Origin: Vibrio pelagius
Lineage (GTDB): Bacteria; Pseudomonadota; Gammaproteobacteria; Enterobacterales; Vibrionaceae
DNA length: 64,000 nt
Reading direction: 5' to 3'
Assembly: GCF_024347575.1 (NCBI RefSeq)
Contig: NZ_AP025504.1
Span: forward strand, 124,001-188,000
Made by a program: the position numbers and the translations under genes. The notes under the pieces are model-generated. The model worked only from the letters and a program-made list of their open reading frames with translations, made no database searches and was not told where the DNA came from. Positions 61,759 through 64,000 of the stretch are shown here, one piece after another. The number at the start of each line of letters is the position of its first letter. The first letter of the stretch is position 1.

Positions 61759-62457
61759 TTGAAGTCTCGACAAATCAACGATGATGGCATTCAATGTATA
61801 TATGAACCAATTAGCATCAAATACTGGCTCCATACTATGTTAGAACAACAAGGCGTGAGTGCACCGTTTCAAACTCACATGGAAAACCCATTGCTATGGC
61901 CAATCATGGAAGTACTGAAGAAACAACCTCGGGGCTGGAAGGTTCACACGCTTGCCACTCACCTTAACGATCTCGGTTTGGTGCCTATATTGGACCCTAA
62001 GCCAGAAAAGGATCTGTTTAAGAAGAATTTCTTGATCATGAATGCTCTGTATCAATTACAAGAAACCTTATTCCCTGAGAGTTGGTTACAAGTTCAAGCA
62101 ATGGATATAGAACTGATGCATGGTCGCTATTACGCCAGCGGACATGCGATCGATATGGAAGATCCTTTGCGCGATTACTACGTGCATTGGGAAAACTATG
62201 AAGCGGACGAAGGCGAAGTAAAACGACTGTTGAACGAGTTTTGGACCCGTTACCGTAAGTTTGTTGGTGGAGAAGATATTGGTGATATGGACAGAGGCAA
62301 AGCGCTCTCGTTGTTTGAACTGCCAGTGGATGCGTCACCCGCCGAAATCCGCAAGCGTTGGAGAAAGCTCGCATTACGTTGGCACCCTGATAGAGAAGCG
62401 GGGAATAGTGCGCAGTTTCGAGTTTTATGCGAAGCGTGGAATGTCCTAAGACACTAA
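61759..62457 (+). CDS. DnaJ-related protein
   Basis: A 232-aa protein with a DnaJ-related N-terminal domain (NPLLWPIMEVLKKQPRGWKVHTLATHL, LFKKNFLIMNALYQLQ) and a C-terminal J domain (LSLFELPVDASPAEIRKRWRKLALRWHPDRE) with the essential HPD. It should stimulate DnaK/Hsp70. An in-frame stop lies at 61747-61749, so the start is TTG 61759 or, less likely, ATG 61837; the latter leaves the conserved NPLLWP. Confidence 0.82.
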   Translation: MKSRQINDDGIQCIYEPISIKYWLHTMLEQQGVSAPFQTHMENPLLWPIMEVLKKQPRGWKVHTLATHLNDLGLVPILDPKPEKDLFKKNFLIMNALYQLQETLFPESWLQVQAMDIELMHGRYYASGHAIDMEDPLRDYYVHWENYEADEGEVKRLLNEFWTRYRKFVGGEDIGDMDRGKALSLFELPVDASPAEIRKRWRKLALRWHPDREAGNSAQFRVLCEAWNVLRH

Positions 62458-62477
62458 TTTTTCAATAGCTTATAGGT

Positions 62478-62512
62478 AAAAAAATAGTGCGTCGAACGCA
62501 CTATTTTTTATT
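62478..62512. terminator. Bidirectional terminator
   Basis: AGTGCGT-CGA-ACGCACT stem flanked by A7 and T6 runs, between the convergent DnaJ-related and ABC-class ATPase genes. Confidence 0.9.
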
Positions 62513-62557
62513 GGGCTCAGTGATTAAATTCACTGAATCAGTCAGCCAGTTGGCGAA

Positions 62558-64000
62558 TTAGTTAGATGGCTTGAACTGAGACTTACGCATACGGTTCAAA
62601 GCCGCCATGATATCGAGCGTTCTTGGCTTTGCGAGATCACCGTAGTTTGGCATGTTCGCGTGCCAGTCTTTATCTAGCATGGCGTTAAACTCTTTGGCTG
62701 GGTTGTTTGACCAACCTGGTAGTTGAGCAAACTGGAACCAAGCCCAGCCAATCGCGTTAACTTCTGAAGCTGACTCTAGCTGTTCAAGTGCTGATAAATC
62801 GGTGAATTCTTTGCCAAAGCGCAGCGAATCTTTGCCTTTTGCGTTCACTCGGAATTTCCCATCAGACAGAATGTTCATCAGAGAGGCACGGTTCAGTGAG
62901 CGTGGCACGAACATTTCAAGTGCTGTTTCACACTCGTTGTGACGTTGAGTAGGGTGCTGCGCGATCACTTCTTTCGCTTTTTCAGTCACATCTACGGCTT
63001 GGTAGTCGTGCATTTGGATAACCGTGTCTGCAACGTCCAGATAATCACCGGAACCGCCCATAACAACAATGGTAGAAACGCTCATTTCATCACGTAGCTG
63101 ACCAATACGATCAACAAGTGGCGTAATTGGCTCATCACCTTTGGCAACTAGCGCCTGCATACGCTCATCGCGGATCATAAAGTTGGTTGCAGAGGTATCT
63201 TCATCGATCAGTAGCGTTTGGACACCTGCTTCAATAGATTCTTGTAGCCATGCTGCTTGAGATGTTGAACCAGAAGCATCTTGAGTCGTAAAGTTTGAAG
63301 TGTCTTTCTGCATCGGTAGGTGGTTGATGTAGTTCGATAAGTTCAAGCTATGAACACAACGACCATCTTCTGCGCGAATCTTCATTGTATCCAGCGCGGT
63401 CACGATACCTTCGCGGCCATCGCCTGGAATGTGGTTGTAGATAGAGCGTTCAACGGCATTAAGCAGCGTTGATTTACCGTGAAAGCCACCACCGACAATC
63501 AAAGTAATGCCTTTAGGAATGCCAAGACCTTTAACTTCACCGCGGTTAGGCGTTTTTAGTGTCACAGACAGAGATTCAGGCGCTTCGAATGCGACCGCGT
63601 CTTTCATTGGTAGATCGCAGTTACCGGCAATACGTGGCAGAACACTACCGTTAGAAACGAAAGCGGCTAGGTTATGTTCATCAAGCTGCGAGCGAAGCGC
63701 TTCTTGATCTTCGATGGTTTGGCAGTGTTCGATCAGAGCGTCAAAGTCGAGTTCACGCTCTAGCGTTGCGCGGCGAATAAACTTAGGCAAGTAGAACGTA
63801 ATAATGTTGTTTGCTTTTTTCGCGAGAATACTACGACCATCAGCTGGCAGGTTAATACGGAAACGGATTTCGATGCCGTGCTCGGTAAACAGTACCGCTG
63901 TGCTATCAAGGACTGTTTGACCAGTCAAAGCAATGGAGATGCTCGATTCTTGCTTAGCAAATTCCGCAAAGCTACGTGCGATGAAGTCTCGCGCTGCGAT
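62558..64000 (-). CDS. Predicted ATPase of the ABC class (partial, runs off the right edge)
   Basis: A P-loop ATPase of the group annotated as ABC-class ATPase (COG3044-like), about 480 C-terminal residues visible. The reading frame stays open to the window edge (before TGQTVLDS comes RSFAEFAKQESSISIAL), so the N-terminus is outside. Walker A is GGGFHGKSTLL, then VDTFT-like strands, and LLIDEDTSATNFMIRD takes the Walker B position; IVVMGGSGDYLDVAD follows. Not a transporter subunit as far as can be seen. Function unknown. Confidence 0.82.
   Translation of the reverse strand: MAARDFIARSFAEFAKQESSISIALTGQTVLDSTAVLFTEHGIEIRFRINLPADGRSILAKKANNIITFYLPKFIRRATLERELDFDALIEHCQTIEDQEALRSQLDEHNLAAFVSNGSVLPRIAGNCDLPMKDAVAFEAPESLSVTLKTPNRGEVKGLGIPKGITLIVGGGFHGKSTLLNAVERSIYNHIPGDGREGIVTALDTMKIRAEDGRCVHSLNLSNYINHLPMQKDTSNFTTQDASGSTSQAAWLQESIEAGVQTLLIDEDTSATNFMIRDERMQALVAKGDEPITPLVDRIGQLRDEMSVSTIVVMGGSGDYLDVADTVIQMHDYQAVDVTEKAKEVIAQHPTQRHNECETALEMFVPRSLNRASLMNILSDGKFRVNAKGKDSLRFGKEFTDLSALEQLESASEVNAIGWAWFQFAQLPGWSNNPAKEFNAMLDKDWHANMPNYGDLAKPRTLDIMAALNRMRKSQFKPSN

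Noticed and set aside
1..64000. Genomic island, prophage, CRISPR, integron, tRNA or rRNA genes
   Set aside because: Looked for integrase or transposase motifs, regularly spaced repeats, tRNA cloverleafs and rRNA; none seen. Gene content is ordinary chromosomal throughout.

Overview
The window looks like a chromosomal segment of a Vibrio (Gammaproteobacteria, Vibrionaceae). This rests on gene content: a VolA-type surface lysophospholipase paired with FadL, TyrP behind tandem TyrR-like boxes, an FNT/cytochrome b561/YceI group, DUF3389, a YbjD-type OLD nuclease, and an Alx/TerC gene behind a yybP-ykoY-type leader. Several of these groupings recall the second chromosome of vibrios, but that is inference. 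I see no rRNA, tRNA, CRISPR, prophage or insertion sequence. Both ends cut a gene: gsk at the left, an ABC-class ATPase at the right.

Layout. 1-9 kb: gsk (partial), creA, small ORFs, a HAD phosphatase, a chemoreceptor, tyrP, acpH, a DEAD-box helicase and a 176-bp palindromic repeat. 9-19 kb: a TetR/two-adaptor RND efflux operon, an EAL phosphodiesterase, small genes, cytochrome b561-YceI. 19-29.6 kb: an unusual FNT-CBS fusion, a LysR regulator, a YcdZ homologue, the YbjD-type nuclease, a 5'-nucleotidase, a riboswitch-controlled alx, a second DEAD-box helicase. 29.7-49 kb: an envelope block holding an orphan TamA-like Omp85, a phospholipase-D lipoprotein, a carboxylesterase-like lipoprotein lacking catalytic residues, a beta-barrel protein, an AaeXAB-like efflux operon, aspT-aspD-pdxY, a patatin lipoprotein, a LysR regulator and a POTRA-less Omp85 protein. 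49-64 kb: PhnA/YjdM, volA-fadL, membrane and periplasmic proteases, a thioesterase, an SgrR-like regulator, a DMT exporter, a 2OG-Fe(II) oxygenase and a DnaJ-related protein.

The main unexplained signal is an 18-bp, roughly palindromic motif (consensus G-W-W-GGA-Y-N-N-C-R-TCCT-M-C-A, degenerate) found upstream of six transcription units in the envelope block: TamA-like, pseudo-esterase, 551-aa barrel, AaeXAB-like operon, patatin and Omp85. At all six sites a -10-like hexamer starts 31-32 nt downstream of the motif, pointed at the gene. This is the geometry of an activator site centred near -52, and it suggests one regulator drives a surface-remodelling regulon. At the Omp85 gene the predicted transcript opens with a hairpin and reaches a strong intrinsic terminator 14 nt before the start codon, so it may be an attenuator or a small RNA of about 95 nt.

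Other points: the carboxylesterase-like lipoprotein has lost its nucleophile Ser and catalytic His; the FNT channel is fused in frame to a CBS pair that keeps its own ribosome-binding site and ATG; aspT-aspD form a decarboxylation/antiport pair, followed by a pyridoxal kinase that could supply the AspD cofactor. All calls come from reading the sequence and from family knowledge; no database search was run.
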